Shown here: positions 44,379-53,579 of the stretch, piece after piece
Layout: each line of letters opens with the position of its first letter
How positions within the stretch are numbered: position 1 is the first letter of the stretch
Source: Flavihumibacter fluvii
GTDB lineage: Bacteria > Bacteroidota > Bacteroidia > Chitinophagales > Chitinophagaceae
Assembly: GCF_018595675.2 (NCBI RefSeq)
Contig: NZ_CP092333.1
Coordinates: forward strand, 644,001 to 708,000
Reading direction: 5' to 3'
Length of the DNA: 64,000 nucleotides
Notes under the pieces: model-generated
What the model saw: the letters and a program-made list of their open reading frames with translations, nothing else
What the model was told of the DNA's origin: nothing
Databases searched by the model: none
Program-made: the position numbers and the translations under genes

Positions 44379-45449
44379 ATGAAAAATATCAGGGTTTTAG
44401 TAGTTGGTTGCGGAAATATGGGTGCATCCCATGCGCAAGCCTACCATCAATTGGAAGGATTTACAATTTGCGGCATTGTTTCCAGGGGAAACAGTAAAGT
44501 GTTGTTGAATGATTTGCTGGGTGGCGGGTTTGCTTTATTCGATCAATATGAAGAAGCATTGGCAAAAACGAACCCGGATGCGGTATGCATTTCAACTTAT
44601 CCGGAAACACATGAAGATTATGCCATTCAGGCACTGGAGAAAGGTTGCCATGTTTTCATTGAAAAGCCTTTGGCAGATACCGTGGCCGGAGCAGAAAGGG
44701 TAGTAGCTGCTGCAAGGAAGGCTGGCAAAAAATTGGTCACCGGTTATATTTTAAGGCATCACCCTTCCTGGCAATATTTTATCCAGGTGGCACACGGACT
44801 GGGCAAACCCCTGGTGATGCGCATGAACCTCAACCAGCAATCACATGGCCGCATGTGGACGGTACACCGTAACCTCATGCAAAGCCTGAGTCCGATCGTG
44901 GATTGCGGTGTACATTATATTGATGTGATGTGCCAGATGACACGTTCAAAACCGGTACAGGTCAGTGCCATTGGTGCAAGGCTTACTGAAGATATCCCGG
45001 CTGGCAACTATAACTATGGACAATTGCAGATCCGTTTTGAAGATGGTTCTGTAGGTTGGTATGAAGCCGGATGGGGACCGATGATCAGCGAAACGGCATT
45101 TTTTGTGAAAGACGTGATAGGACCTAAAGGTGCGGTTTCCATTGTGGCAAAATCAGCCAGTGCGGCAGGCCATTCTGATGATATAGGATCACATACCAAA
45201 ACAGAGTCTATCAGGATCCATCATGCCGATATTGACGCACAGGACGAGTTCATCAAAAAAGATGAATGGGTTGACCTGGATGATGAACCCGACCACCAGG
45301 AACTTTGTAACCGTGAGCAATTATATTTCCTGAATGCAATACACCATGACCTGGATCTAACTGATCATATGGAAGATGCTGTCAATAGCCTGCGGATCGC
45401 TTTTGCCTGTGATGAATCGGTTAGGACAGGACAGGTGGTATTACTGTAA
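44379..45449 (+). CDS. Gfo/Idh/MocA-family oxidoreductase (cytoplasmic)
   Basis: A 356-residue NAD(P)-dependent enzyme with an N-terminal Rossmann fold ('VLVVGCGNMGASHAQAYHQL', seen as 'GCGNMGASHA', residues 10-19) and the family's 'GCHVFIEKPLADTVAGA' motif (catalytic Lys of EKP). The C-terminal alpha/beta domain has 'VDCGVHYIDVMCQM', in which the His is often catalytic. Such enzymes oxidise or reduce sugars, inositols or keto-sugars; ThuB of the keto-trehalose pathway belongs here. It sits 9 bases after the GMC gene, in one operon with the fucosidase and the AraC gene. The substrate is unknown. Confidence 0.92.
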   Translation: MKNIRVLVVGCGNMGASHAQAYHQLEGFTICGIVSRGNSKVLLNDLLGGGFALFDQYEEALAKTNPDAVCISTYPETHEDYAIQALEKGCHVFIEKPLADTVAGAERVVAAARKAGKKLVTGYILRHHPSWQYFIQVAHGLGKPLVMRMNLNQQSHGRMWTVHRNLMQSLSPIVDCGVHYIDVMCQMTRSKPVQVSAIGARLTEDIPAGNYNYGQLQIRFEDGSVGWYEAGWGPMISETAFFVKDVIGPKGAVSIVAKSASAAGHSDDIGSHTKTESIRIHHADIDAQDEFIKKDEWVDLDDEPDHQELCNREQLYFLNAIHHDLDLTDHMEDAVNSLRIAFACDESVRTGQVVLL

Positions 45450-45466
45450 ATGATCCAGTTGCGGAA

Positions 45467-46336
45467 ATGAAAGCAGCAGTACATAAGTCAACCATTCCTG
45501 CATCCCAGTTATTTGTAATTAAGGAATTGCGGGAAAAACATTTTGACCCCACCTGGCATGCGCATTCTGAGTTCCAGTTATTTGTTGTGCTGGAAGGTAC
45601 CGGAACTCGTTTTATCGGTGATAATATCAAAACCTTCAAACCGGGTGAATTAATATTAACCGGACCAAACCTGCCCCATCTATGGCGCAGCGATGAAATA
45701 TATTTTTCAAAAAAAAGTGAGTTACTGACCCATGGCATTGTTATTTACCTGAATGAACATTTTTTAGGGGAAAAAAGCCTCGATAAGGAAGAGATGATCG
45801 GTGTGAAAAAAATGTTTTCAAAATCTATGCGGGGATTGGAGTTTTATGGTGAAAGAAAAGAACGGGCAATTGTTTTAATGAAGGAGATCACTGCGTTAAA
45901 TGGGTTGGAGCGGGTGATCGGTCTGCTGCAAATTTTGCACCTGCTGGCTGCGACTAAAGAATACCATTTTATTTCCCGGTCATCCTATCCAGATCCATTT
46001 AAGCAGGTTGAGACCGCACGGGCTAATATCGTTTATGAGTACGTGATCAGGAACTTCAGGAAAAAAATCAACCTCGAAGAAGTGGCTTGCCTGGTGCATA
46101 TGACGCCAACATCTTTCAGCCGGTATTTTACACGGAATAGCAATAAGACCTTTTCAGCTTTTGTGGGTGAGGTAAGGATCAGGCAAGCGTGTAAACTGTT
46201 GGTAGAAACCGAACAGTCCATTGAAGAAATCTGCTATGAATGCGGCTTTAATACCCTTTCAAATTTCAACAGGCAGTTTAAGGAGTTAATGAATGATAAT
46301 CCATCTTCCTACAGGAAAAGGTTCATGGCCTTATGA
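45467..46336 (+). CDS. AraC-family transcriptional regulator, cupin sensor domain
   Basis: A 289-residue regulator: an N-terminal cupin-like sensor (~15-100, 'HAHSEFQLFVVLEGTGTRF', 'GELILTGPNLPHLW') and a C-terminal double helix-turn-helix (~190-288; 'INLEEVACLVHMTPTSFSRYF', seen as 'LEEVACLVHMTPTSFSRYF', and 'SIEEICYECGFNTLSNFNRQFK', seen as 'IEEICYECGFNTLSNFNRQF'). It probably senses a sugar and controls the operon it ends, and perhaps the facing minus-strand operon. The last 6 bases overlap, tail to tail, the stop of the second Gfo/Idh/MocA gene. Confidence 0.93.
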   Translation: MKAAVHKSTIPASQLFVIKELREKHFDPTWHAHSEFQLFVVLEGTGTRFIGDNIKTFKPGELILTGPNLPHLWRSDEIYFSKKSELLTHGIVIYLNEHFLGEKSLDKEEMIGVKKMFSKSMRGLEFYGERKERAIVLMKEITALNGLERVIGLLQILHLLAATKEYHFISRSSYPDPFKQVETARANIVYEYVIRNFRKKINLEEVACLVHMTPTSFSRYFTRNSNKTFSAFVGEVRIRQACKLLVETEQSIEEICYECGFNTLSNFNRQFKELMNDNPSSYRKRFMAL

Positions 46337-47449
46337 TAATGTAAATTCCGGTAAGTGAATAATTTTTCCACCATTCATGGCAGATTCATGGGCCAGGATT
46401 CCGACGCAGGTAATATTAGCCGATTGCCGGGCATCTGGATAGGCTGGTCTTTTTTCCACCAAAGCACTGATGAATTCATGTACCAGGTGGGGATGGGAAC
46501 CGCCATGCCCGGCACCTTGTATAAATGACAGGTGCTGGTTGTCCTTCGCATCGTAAACTCCACCGGTAGTAAATGACTGAATAGCTTCCGGAAGCAGGTG
46601 GGCAAAATCTGGAATACTTACTTTTTCGGGTATTTCTCCAGTATGCAGGACGGAAGGTTCATGTTCGATTAAGGTCCATTCAAAACTTTTTTTAGAACCA
46701 TATACATCAAAGCTTTCGCGGTATTGCCGGGCTGTGTTGAATAGGGAACGGGTTACTTCGGCAGCGAGGTCTGAATCGCGGAATTTAATATGGCAGGTTT
46801 CAATGGCAAATGGTGATCCATACTTGCTCACAAGGTTTTCATCAATGCGGCCTGATCCCATGCAGGATATATATTCTGCGTCTTTTTTGGCCAATGCCAC
46901 TACAGGTGCCACACAGTGCGTGGCATAAAACATGGGTGGCAAACCTTCCCAATAACCAGGCCATCCAGCCATTTCCTGCTGGTGCGAAGCCCGCAGGAAT
47001 TGTAGCTTACCCAGTTCGCCGGATTCTGAAAGGCTTTTGATATACAAAAATTCCCTGCTGTACACTACTGTTTCCATCATCATATAAGTGAGGCCGGTAG
47101 CTTCTGTCAGGTCAACTATCTGTCGGCATTCTTCCACCGTTGTTGCCATAGGGACGGTACAGGCCACATGCTTGCCGGCTTTCAGTGCCTGGATGGACTG
47201 TGCTGCGTGGTTCTGAATGGGGGTGTTGATATGCACGGCATCAATTGCCGGATCCGATAATAGTTCCTCGTAACTGGCATATCGTTTTTCAATGCCAAAA
47301 GCTTCGCCGATCTGGTTCAGTTTTTTAGTATCCCGCTGGCAAATCGCATACATATTTGCATCAGGGTGGCGCTGGTAAATCGGTATAAATTCTGCTCCAA
47401 ATCCTAGTCCGATAATCGCTACATTAATGGGTTTTTTGTGCATATACAA
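46331..47449 (-). CDS. Gfo/Idh/MocA-family oxidoreductase (second, cytoplasmic)
   Basis: A 372-residue enzyme (start at MYMHKKP; ATG 47443 in frame, 6 bases in, is equally possible). Rossmann motif 'NVAIIGLGFGAEFIPIYQRH', seen as 'IIGLGFGAEF', then 'YASYEELLSDPAIDAVHINTP' and 'GKHVACTVPMATTVEECRQI', in which the usual E-K-P is replaced by T-V-P. The loss of the consensus Lys is notable and suggests a different catalytic mode. It is the last gene of an operon with a sugar isomerase/epimerase-like gene (34-base gap) and the ThuA-azurin fusion, on the strand opposite the AraC gene. Confidence 0.9.
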   Translation of the reverse strand: MYMHKKPINVAIIGLGFGAEFIPIYQRHPDANMYAICQRDTKKLNQIGEAFGIEKRYASYEELLSDPAIDAVHINTPIQNHAAQSIQALKAGKHVACTVPMATTVEECRQIVDLTEATGLTYMMMETVVYSREFLYIKSLSESGELGKLQFLRASHQQEMAGWPGYWEGLPPMFYATHCVAPVVALAKKDAEYISCMGSGRIDENLVSKYGSPFAIETCHIKFRDSDLAAEVTRSLFNTARQYRESFDVYGSKKSFEWTLIEHEPSVLHTGEIPEKVSIPDFAHLLPEAIQSFTTGGVYDAKDNQHLSFIQGAGHGGSHPHLVHEFISALVEKRPAYPDARQSANITCVGILAHESAMNGGKIIHLPEFTLS

Positions 47450-47483
47450 GTTTTTTAGTCATTGGTTTTGGTAAGGAAGGGCG

Positions 47484-48344
47484 TCATCCAGCCCATTGTT
47501 GCAGAAACGCAAGGCCAGCTCTGGCAAATGTATCCTGGCTCTCTGCAAACGGGCGCCAGATGCAAACCGCACCAGCCAGTTCCTGGTTTTTAGGCGTAAA
47601 GCTTTCTATCGATACCACACCTGAATAGCCGATCGTTTCCAATCCATTTCTTATCGCTTTCCAGTTGGTTTGGCCGGTTCCAGGTATACCCCGGTAATTT
47701 TCTGAAATCTGGAAATGAACCAGGTGTTTTCCTGCGGTAATGATAGCGCTCTCCATATCGGGTTCTTCAATATTCATATGGAACCCATCCAGCATAATTT
47801 TGGCTGCCGGATGATTGATATCGTTGACGAGTTGTACGACATCTGCCGCGGTATTCACAAGGTCTGACTCAAACCTGTTTAAAGGCTCCAGGGCTATCTG
47901 TAAATTTTTGGAAGCCGCCATTCCGCAAACTGTCCGCAGGTTTTTTACAGCGAGTTGCCATTCCTGCTTTCGCTGCTCAGGTGGCACCATCCTGGCTTTT
48001 CCAACTGCAGAATACATCGGCCCGGCGAGGAATCCAGCGTTCCAGGCCAAACAAAAATCAAAGCAGTTTTCTATGTATCTGAAACAATTATCATGGACGG
48101 CTGTGTCTTCATTGGTCAGGTCACGGGATGGACCAAATGCACCACACGTGATCACCTGCAGGTTGAATTCCTGCATGGCAGATTGTACGGCAATAGGGTC
48201 AATTAATGCAGGGTCTTCAATGGCAATTTCAATAGCTTCGAATCCCATGGCTGCTGTTTTTTCGAATAACGCCCTGATGTCAGCGGTCTGAAAAGGGGAG
48301 GTCCATATCCAGGTGCTGATGCCAAATTTTACCGGTATTGCCAT
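47484..48344 (-). CDS. sugar phosphate isomerase/epimerase-like TIM barrel
   Basis: A 286-residue xylose-isomerase-like TIM barrel (AP-endonuclease-2 superfamily). Motifs: 'FGISTWIWTSPF', 'MGFEAIEIAIED', 'IALEPLNRFESDLVNTAADV' and 'AKIMLDGFHMNIEEPD', 'LVHFQISENYRGIPGTG' and 'YSGVVSIESFTP'. Glu, Asp, His and Glu at these strand ends form the usual divalent-metal site. These enzymes epimerise or isomerise keto-sugars (as in tagatose-3-epimerase-like proteins) and are often encoded beside Gfo/Idh/MocA enzymes in keto-sugar pathways. It lies 17 bases downstream of the fusion gene and 34 bases before the oxidoreductase. Confidence 0.92.
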   Translation of the reverse strand: MAIPVKFGISTWIWTSPFQTADIRALFEKTAAMGFEAIEIAIEDPALIDPIAVQSAMQEFNLQVITCGAFGPSRDLTNEDTAVHDNCFRYIENCFDFCLAWNAGFLAGPMYSAVGKARMVPPEQRKQEWQLAVKNLRTVCGMAASKNLQIALEPLNRFESDLVNTAADVVQLVNDINHPAAKIMLDGFHMNIEEPDMESAIITAGKHLVHFQISENYRGIPGTGQTNWKAIRNGLETIGYSGVVSIESFTPKNQELAGAVCIWRPFAESQDTFARAGLAFLQQWAG

Positions 48345-48361
48345 ATAGAAAAATTGGTGGG

Positions 48362-51277
48362 TTATTTAATCACTTGCATTATTCCCTTCATGATACGCCA
48401 ATGGCCGGGGAAGGAACAGATATACGGATAATCACCCGGTGTACCGGGGACTTTCAGTATGAATGCGTAAGTGCCGCCTGGATTAATCAATGGCGTACTG
48501 GCCAGTACTTCCGGCATTTTCGGCACATATTGTTGGGTAATGCCAGCTGGAGATTTTGCGAGTTCATCAGCTGCAGCACCTACCTTATCAATGGTGCCTG
48601 GTTGCAATACGAGCAGGTTGTGTTGCATGAAATCAGGATTCTGCAATTCAATTTTTATGGTGCTTCCTGCTTTTACAGAGAATTTTTGTTGATCATATTT
48701 CATGGCCTCTTTGACTACTTTCAGCCGGATGAGCTGATCAAATTTTGCATTCGGTTCTGCTGCTGCAGTAATGGCTGGTTCCACAATTGTAGTTGGGGAT
48801 AGAATTTCTAACGCTTCTTTGATCCAGCGATCATTGATATTGTCCGGTTGCCTGGCCATGTCGGCAATGATGTCCGTTTTTTCAACTGATTCGGGGAAGC
48901 CGGATAAAGCCAATAGTGCAGCCAATCTAACCCGCAAATCTTTGTCTTTGAAAACACCGGCTGTTTTTAGCTGGCCGGTTAATGCTGCATTTCCTGGTAG
49001 CACCTGGATGGCTGCTTTTCGCACGCCTGCAGCTGGATGTTGCAGCGCTTTCAAGGCAACATCAAGCGCTTGCTGGTTATCGCCGTTCATTGCATGCAGG
49101 CCATGCATAGTCCATAATGCATGAATGGCTGGTGCATTGATCCCTGCTTCATCGAGACTTTCATCCTTTACTATTTTATACAGGGCAGGCAGCACAGTTG
49201 TATTGCCAGCCTCCACCAGTAGTCTTTGTGCATGCATTCGCCAAAACATGTTGTCATCAGACAATGCTTTGACCAAAGCCTTTGAATCTTTTTTATCCAG
49301 GGATGTCAGGTTGGAAGGCTTTGCGTTTTTATAAACAATCCTGTAGATCCTTCCACGGTCATGGTCCCGTAAAGGGTTGATATGTGCATTGCCCTTTCCG
49401 TTTCCAAAACCCGGGGGCGTTGGATTGTGCTGGATGATAAAATTATACCAGTCCGCCACCCATAAAGCGCCATCCGGGCCAACTTCAGCCTGGATGGGTC
49501 CCATCCATTCATCTGCACTGGCTAGTATATTCCAGCCGTCGCCTTTCTCTTTAAATCCGGCACCGTTTTTTTCAAGGACGTGTTGGTGGATGAGTCTTCC
49601 GGTCGGTTCACAGACAAATGCGACCCGGTTCCAGTATTCCCTGGGAAAATTCCTGGCGGTATATAAGTTGTGGCCCGCTGCAGCAGTGAATCCACCGAAA
49701 ACATCCACCTGCCGCAGGTTTTTGGTAACCACGTGCATGGCATAATGGTTGTCGATTTTATCTATGCCGGTTTTTTTATCCAACGCAAGATCCAGGACCT
49801 TTTTAGGCAGTCCATAAAAACCGCTATGGGTATTATTGGCCGTTGAAATAAATACATCAAATTCTTCTGAAAACCCCAATCCCCAGGTATTGTTGCTGGT
49901 GGTCGACAGAAATTCCAGTTGCTGCCCGTCTTGTTGAAAATGATACAGGCCCATGGAAAATTCCATTGAATCATTACCTACTTTTCCTTTGAAACCAGAA
50001 TAACCTACAGTCCCCCAAATGGTGTTATCAAATCCATACCGCAAATTAGACGGACCAGCATGTGTATCAAAAACGCCCCAACCGGTCATGATGGTATCTC
50101 GTTGATCTGCTTTATCATCTCCATTCAAATCCTGTAAAGAAATGAAATAAGGTGCCTGCGAAACAATGATGCCATTTTTATGAAAAGTAAAGCTTGTCGG
50201 AATATTCAGTTTGTCTGCGAATAAGGTGATCTTATCTGCTTTACCATCACCATCGGTATCTTCAAGTATTTTGATACGGTCATCTCCCTTTTGTTTGTCT
50301 TCCAAAACTGTATTCGGGTAGTCGACAGTTTCAATGACCCATAGGCGTCCCTTTTCATCCCAGTTCATGTAAATTGGGTTAATGATATCGGGTTCAGCGG
50401 CAAATAGTTTCAATTCAAAATCTACCGGCACCTGCGTTAATAACATTGATTCAGCAGGCGATAAGGCAGCTTGCAGCTGCGGCGGGGGATTTCGCTGTTC
50501 ATAATTTGGGATAACAGCATCTGTGTAAACAGGCGTGGGCATTTTCAGGGCCGTGAGCCGGTTGCGGGCTTTGTCTCCCACTGCCCAAAGGATACCGTTT
50601 TTGATGAGTTGCTGAACGCCCGGGTTATTGAAACTTGCTTCATCGTGGCCATAGGCTGTATAAAATACGCGGCCGTCACCATACTCCCGCACCCAGGTAT
50701 AAGGTTCATGGTGTGTACCTTCCACTCTTTCAGTGAGTACTTTAATGGATTTGCTGAGTTGATGGTGCACATAGGTTTCGTCTGTGGTTTTAAATACCGG
50801 AACATTTTTCATCACCGGATGCGAAGTGTCAGTGACCACAGCATAAAAGGAATCTACCTTGTGTGACAGGAACTGGCCGCCGATGAGTTCTATTACTTCA
50901 GGTGAATTCCTGAAGCAATACGATGCGCAATGCAAAGGGATAAAGCCTTTCCCTGATGTAACGAAATTCAGCAGAGCTTTTTCCTGTGCGGGTTGTATGG
51001 AATCATAGTTGGCATAAAGGATGAGTCCGTCGTACTTACTTAGATTTTCTGTGTTCAGGTCATCGGGCGTTGTGCTATAGGTAATGTTGATGCCCTCCTT
51101 AAAATATTCCCTGGCCAGTATCGATGCAAATACACCTGAATTGTGGTGTTCACTGTTATGTCCCAGGAACAGGATTTCTATTCGCCTGGGACGATCATCC
51201 ACGGCATGTTTACATCCAGGCACTAACAGTTGCAGGAGAACAAAAACCAGGAAGACCCAGCTGTATTTTTTATGCAT
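48362..51277 (-). CDS. ThuA / PVC-type beta-propeller / HEAT / azurin fusion, lipoprotein
   Basis: A 971-residue lipoprotein (signal 'LLVPGCKH'). Order: ThuA domain ~33-235 ('IEILFLGHNSEHHNSG', 'GKGFIPLHCASYCFRNSPEV'); PVC-type sugar-dehydrogenase-like propeller ~280-680 ('MNWDEKGRLWVIETVDYPN', 'DTDGDGKADKITLFAD'); HEAT-like helices ~690-850; and an azurin-type cupredoxin ~860-971 with copper ligands H886, C954, H959 and M963 in 'CSFPGHWRIMKG'. All domains would be periplasmic or surface-exposed. The propeller plus copper domain suggests oxidation of a sugar or keto-sugar with electrons passed to copper; there is no heme motif. Confidence 0.92.
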   Translation of the reverse strand: MHKKYSWVFLVFVLLQLLVPGCKHAVDDRPRRIEILFLGHNSEHHNSGVFASILAREYFKEGINITYSTTPDDLNTENLSKYDGLILYANYDSIQPAQEKALLNFVTSGKGFIPLHCASYCFRNSPEVIELIGGQFLSHKVDSFYAVVTDTSHPVMKNVPVFKTTDETYVHHQLSKSIKVLTERVEGTHHEPYTWVREYGDGRVFYTAYGHDEASFNNPGVQQLIKNGILWAVGDKARNRLTALKMPTPVYTDAVIPNYEQRNPPPQLQAALSPAESMLLTQVPVDFELKLFAAEPDIINPIYMNWDEKGRLWVIETVDYPNTVLEDKQKGDDRIKILEDTDGDGKADKITLFADKLNIPTSFTFHKNGIIVSQAPYFISLQDLNGDDKADQRDTIMTGWGVFDTHAGPSNLRYGFDNTIWGTVGYSGFKGKVGNDSMEFSMGLYHFQQDGQQLEFLSTTSNNTWGLGFSEEFDVFISTANNTHSGFYGLPKKVLDLALDKKTGIDKIDNHYAMHVVTKNLRQVDVFGGFTAAAGHNLYTARNFPREYWNRVAFVCEPTGRLIHQHVLEKNGAGFKEKGDGWNILASADEWMGPIQAEVGPDGALWVADWYNFIIQHNPTPPGFGNGKGNAHINPLRDHDRGRIYRIVYKNAKPSNLTSLDKKDSKALVKALSDDNMFWRMHAQRLLVEAGNTTVLPALYKIVKDESLDEAGINAPAIHALWTMHGLHAMNGDNQQALDVALKALQHPAAGVRKAAIQVLPGNAALTGQLKTAGVFKDKDLRVRLAALLALSGFPESVEKTDIIADMARQPDNINDRWIKEALEILSPTTIVEPAITAAAEPNAKFDQLIRLKVVKEAMKYDQQKFSVKAGSTIKIELQNPDFMQHNLLVLQPGTIDKVGAAADELAKSPAGITQQYVPKMPEVLASTPLINPGGTYAFILKVPGTPGDYPYICSFPGHWRIMKGIMQVIK

Positions 51278-51501
51278 GGCAAAAGATATTTTTAGATCGG
51301 GATCGTGAGGTACTAAATATCTCTATATAAATTGAAAAGTCATTTCCATTTCTTATCCAATAATGACTGTATTATGCCTTAATTTTTAGAGAAAAGTAAA
51401 AAGTAGGTTATTTTAAAGGGTGTGTTGCTGGTAATGACCTTTTTATGACAAGGTTAACATACAAAAAGTAAAGCAAACATTACATATTGGAAATCAAACT
51501 T

Positions 51502-51509
51502 TACCTTTG
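51502..51509 (+). promoter_or_regulatory. Bacteroidota-type -7 promoter element
   Basis: TACCTTTG matches the Bacteroidota -7 consensus TAnnTTTG and lies 22 bases before the start of the membrane-protein gene. No clear TTTG -33 box is found at the normal distance. Confidence 0.5.
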
Positions 51510-51531
51510 TGTTCAATATAAATCTCTTTTT

Positions 51532-52008
51532 ATGTATGTAAAATTCCTTTTCCCCAACCGGTTTAAAATGCTGGGCTGGATCATGGCGATCCCTGCATTT
51601 GTATTGATGTTATTTGTACTGCACAATGATTTTTCATTTGCCTTTCTGGACTACACCGCAAAAGGGAGCGATAGGCTGGCGCTGGATAATGGCTTTATTT
51701 ACAATGTGCAGTCGAACAACTTTACCGACGAGATCGGAAGTTTGTTGCTGATATCCGGCCTTTTATTCATTGCCTTTTCAAAAGAAAAAGATGAAGATGA
51801 GATGATTTCAAAATTACGGCTGGAATCCTTGTTATGGGCGGTATTTATTAACTCAATATTCGTAATGCTGGCCATCATTTTCATTTACAATTTGCTTTTC
51901 CTGAACGTTATGGCCTATAATATTTGTACAACTTTGATCCTTTTTATAGCAAGGTTCAACCTCGTGCTGCAATCTGAAAGAAAAAAATTAAACCAGGAGG
52001 CTTTATGA
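51532..52008 (+). CDS. small membrane protein paired with an HTH regulator
   Basis: A 158-residue protein with four likely transmembrane helices ('MLGWIMAIPAFVLMLFVL', 'IGSLLLISGLLFIAFS', 'ALLWAVFINSIFVMLAIIFIY'-like and 'VMAYNICTTLILFIARF'). ATG 51532 is preferred to an in-frame TTG 45 bases upstream, because a -7 promoter element lies between them. The stop overlaps the following Xre-type HTH start (ATGA). Membrane protein plus small HTH pairs of this kind are common, and the membrane protein may modulate the regulator. I do not recognise a named family. Confidence 0.85.
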   Translation: MYVKFLFPNRFKMLGWIMAIPAFVLMLFVLHNDFSFAFLDYTAKGSDRLALDNGFIYNVQSNNFTDEIGSLLLISGLLFIAFSKEKDEDEMISKLRLESLLWAVFINSIFVMLAIIFIYNLLFLNVMAYNICTTLILFIARFNLVLQSERKKLNQEAL

Positions 52009-52205
52009 AAAATACCCTCCGTATTGAACGGGCTATCCTGAATATTACCCAGGCAGACCTGGCAGAACAGGTGCAGGTCTCAAGGCAAACGATCAACGCT
52101 ATTGAGAGCAATAAGTACGTGCCTTCCACTGTGCTGGCGCTAAAGATCGCCCGCTATTTCCAAAAAAGGCTGGAAGATATTTTTATATTGGAAGATACTG
52201 ATTAG
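52005..52205 (+). CDS. small Xre-family HTH transcriptional regulator
   Basis: A 66-residue Cro/CI-type helix-turn-helix protein: 'ERAILNITQADLAEQVQVSRQT' (seen as 'NITQADLAEQVQVSRQT') with recognition helix 'SRQTINAIESNKYVPS', then 'ALKIARYFQKRLEDIFI'. This is the short YozG-like type whose genes often follow a small integral membrane protein. The start overlaps the upstream stop by 4 bases. An AGGAGG sequence at 51995-52000 sits 4 bases before the ATG, a strong Shine-Dalgarno-like site rare in Bacteroidota, though part of the upstream reading frame. Confidence 0.9.
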   Translation: MKNTLRIERAILNITQADLAEQVQVSRQTINAIESNKYVPSTVLALKIARYFQKRLEDIFILEDTD

Positions 52206-52209
52206 GGTA

Positions 52210-53337
52210 TCACTTGTTTAAAGTAACGGTCTTCCCGGTTTGGGCTGAGATCTTTGCTGCCTCCAGGATACGTGCAACAATCATATTTGTTTCCAGTGAA
52301 TACAATCCATAATGCGGGACACTGATCTTTTTGCGGATCACATCAGCGAAATACAAAAATGGATCTGTATAGGTGTTGGTTTCTTCGGGTTTCAGCACCA
52401 ATACCTGTTCGGGTGAGTTCCTGCCTTTGATGCGCAAGTCTTTATTGGTAGATGAAATGGCGTACCCTGCTTCTCCATATACTTCCATATCCTTTCGGTG
52501 GTAAGGCCAGCTCCAGGAAGCCTGTATGATGCATTGTGCGGTCGGGTAGGTCAGGATAATGGTGGCTTCATCATCTACTTTCGGGTATATGGCTGGTTTC
52601 AGTTGCTGGGTGACGCAGGTGACGGAAGTCGGCACCTGGCCCTTCATAAGGTAGGTCATGAGGTTGGCACCATAACATCCAAAATCCATCAATGCACCAC
52701 CACCCCCATTTTTCACTGGGTCGGTTAGCCATTCAAAAAACCAGGGCTGAACGCCTATCTCCTTCGGACCCATATGTCCATCGTGTACCACCACTTTCCT
52801 TATAATGCCCATAAATGAAGTGTCTGTTGCCAACTGGTAGGCTTTGTCGGTGACCGGGTACCAGGAGGTTTCAAAATTGGTCAATACCTGGGTATTATAT
52901 TTTTTTGATAGTGCCAGCATTTTATTCGCTTCAGCAGCTGTGGTGGCCAGGGGCTTTTCCACCATTACCGGGATTCCCCGGGGAGCACAGGCTTCCACAA
53001 CACTTAGGTGTGAATTAGTGGGACCGAATCCCAGTACGCCATCAGGTTTTATTTTATCGAGCATGTTGCCGAGGTCCGAATAAAACAGGGATTTGTCGAG
53101 TTTGTATTGGGCCGCCATGGCATCGGCCAGTTCTTTACTGGGCTCGTAGATGCCCGCCAGTTGGATGATCGCATCATCCTTGCGGTTCAACAGCCAGGAA
53201 TTATGTCCATGCGCTATACCTGCTACTGCAAGGCGAACCGGTCCGCTTTGCTGTGCACCGGCAGTAGGATTAAATCCCGGAAGGATCAGCGCCAGCAAGG
53301 CAAATGCCAAATAAAATTGTTTGATTTGTATACGCAT
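52210..53337 (-). CDS. exported Gfo/Idh/MocA-family oxidoreductase
   Basis: I chose ATG 53337 (MRIQIKQFYLAFALLALILP), which gives a typical Sec signal peptide ending 'TAGAQQ'; an ATG 36 bases upstream is in frame. The 375-residue product has 'VRLAVAGIAHGHNSWLL', in which the normal GxGxxG is altered to 'GIAHGH', then 'VMVEKPLATTAAEANKM' with the EKP lysine, and 'GGGALMDFGCYGANLMTYLM' in the C-terminal domain. A secreted Gfo/Idh/MocA enzyme would need tightly bound NAD(P), as known for glucose-fructose oxidoreductase-like and some periplasmic homologues. Its stop is 4 bases from that of the facing HTH gene. Confidence 0.92.
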   Translation of the reverse strand: MRIQIKQFYLAFALLALILPGFNPTAGAQQSGPVRLAVAGIAHGHNSWLLNRKDDAIIQLAGIYEPSKELADAMAAQYKLDKSLFYSDLGNMLDKIKPDGVLGFGPTNSHLSVVEACAPRGIPVMVEKPLATTAAEANKMLALSKKYNTQVLTNFETSWYPVTDKAYQLATDTSFMGIIRKVVVHDGHMGPKEIGVQPWFFEWLTDPVKNGGGGALMDFGCYGANLMTYLMKGQVPTSVTCVTQQLKPAIYPKVDDEATIILTYPTAQCIIQASWSWPYHRKDMEVYGEAGYAISSTNKDLRIKGRNSPEQVLVLKPEETNTYTDPFLYFADVIRKKISVPHYGLYSLETNMIVARILEAAKISAQTGKTVTLNK

Positions 53338-53579
53338 GCAATCTGTTTTGCATGAATTTAATGAAAATTCCATATGCTACAATTAGCTGTTCTGATTGAT
53401 GGTAACATCATTGCGGGTAATTGTGTTCTCCAAAAAAATTGCGCAATGTCTATTTTATCCAAAGGATGTACTGCCCCAATCGCAAAACCGGAAGAAGTGA
53501 AGCCGGGGAAATTGGATCATCACTAGTCTTATTTTTTGGATATATTGCCGCATCCATTCAGTGTTAATTTTTAAGCTAC

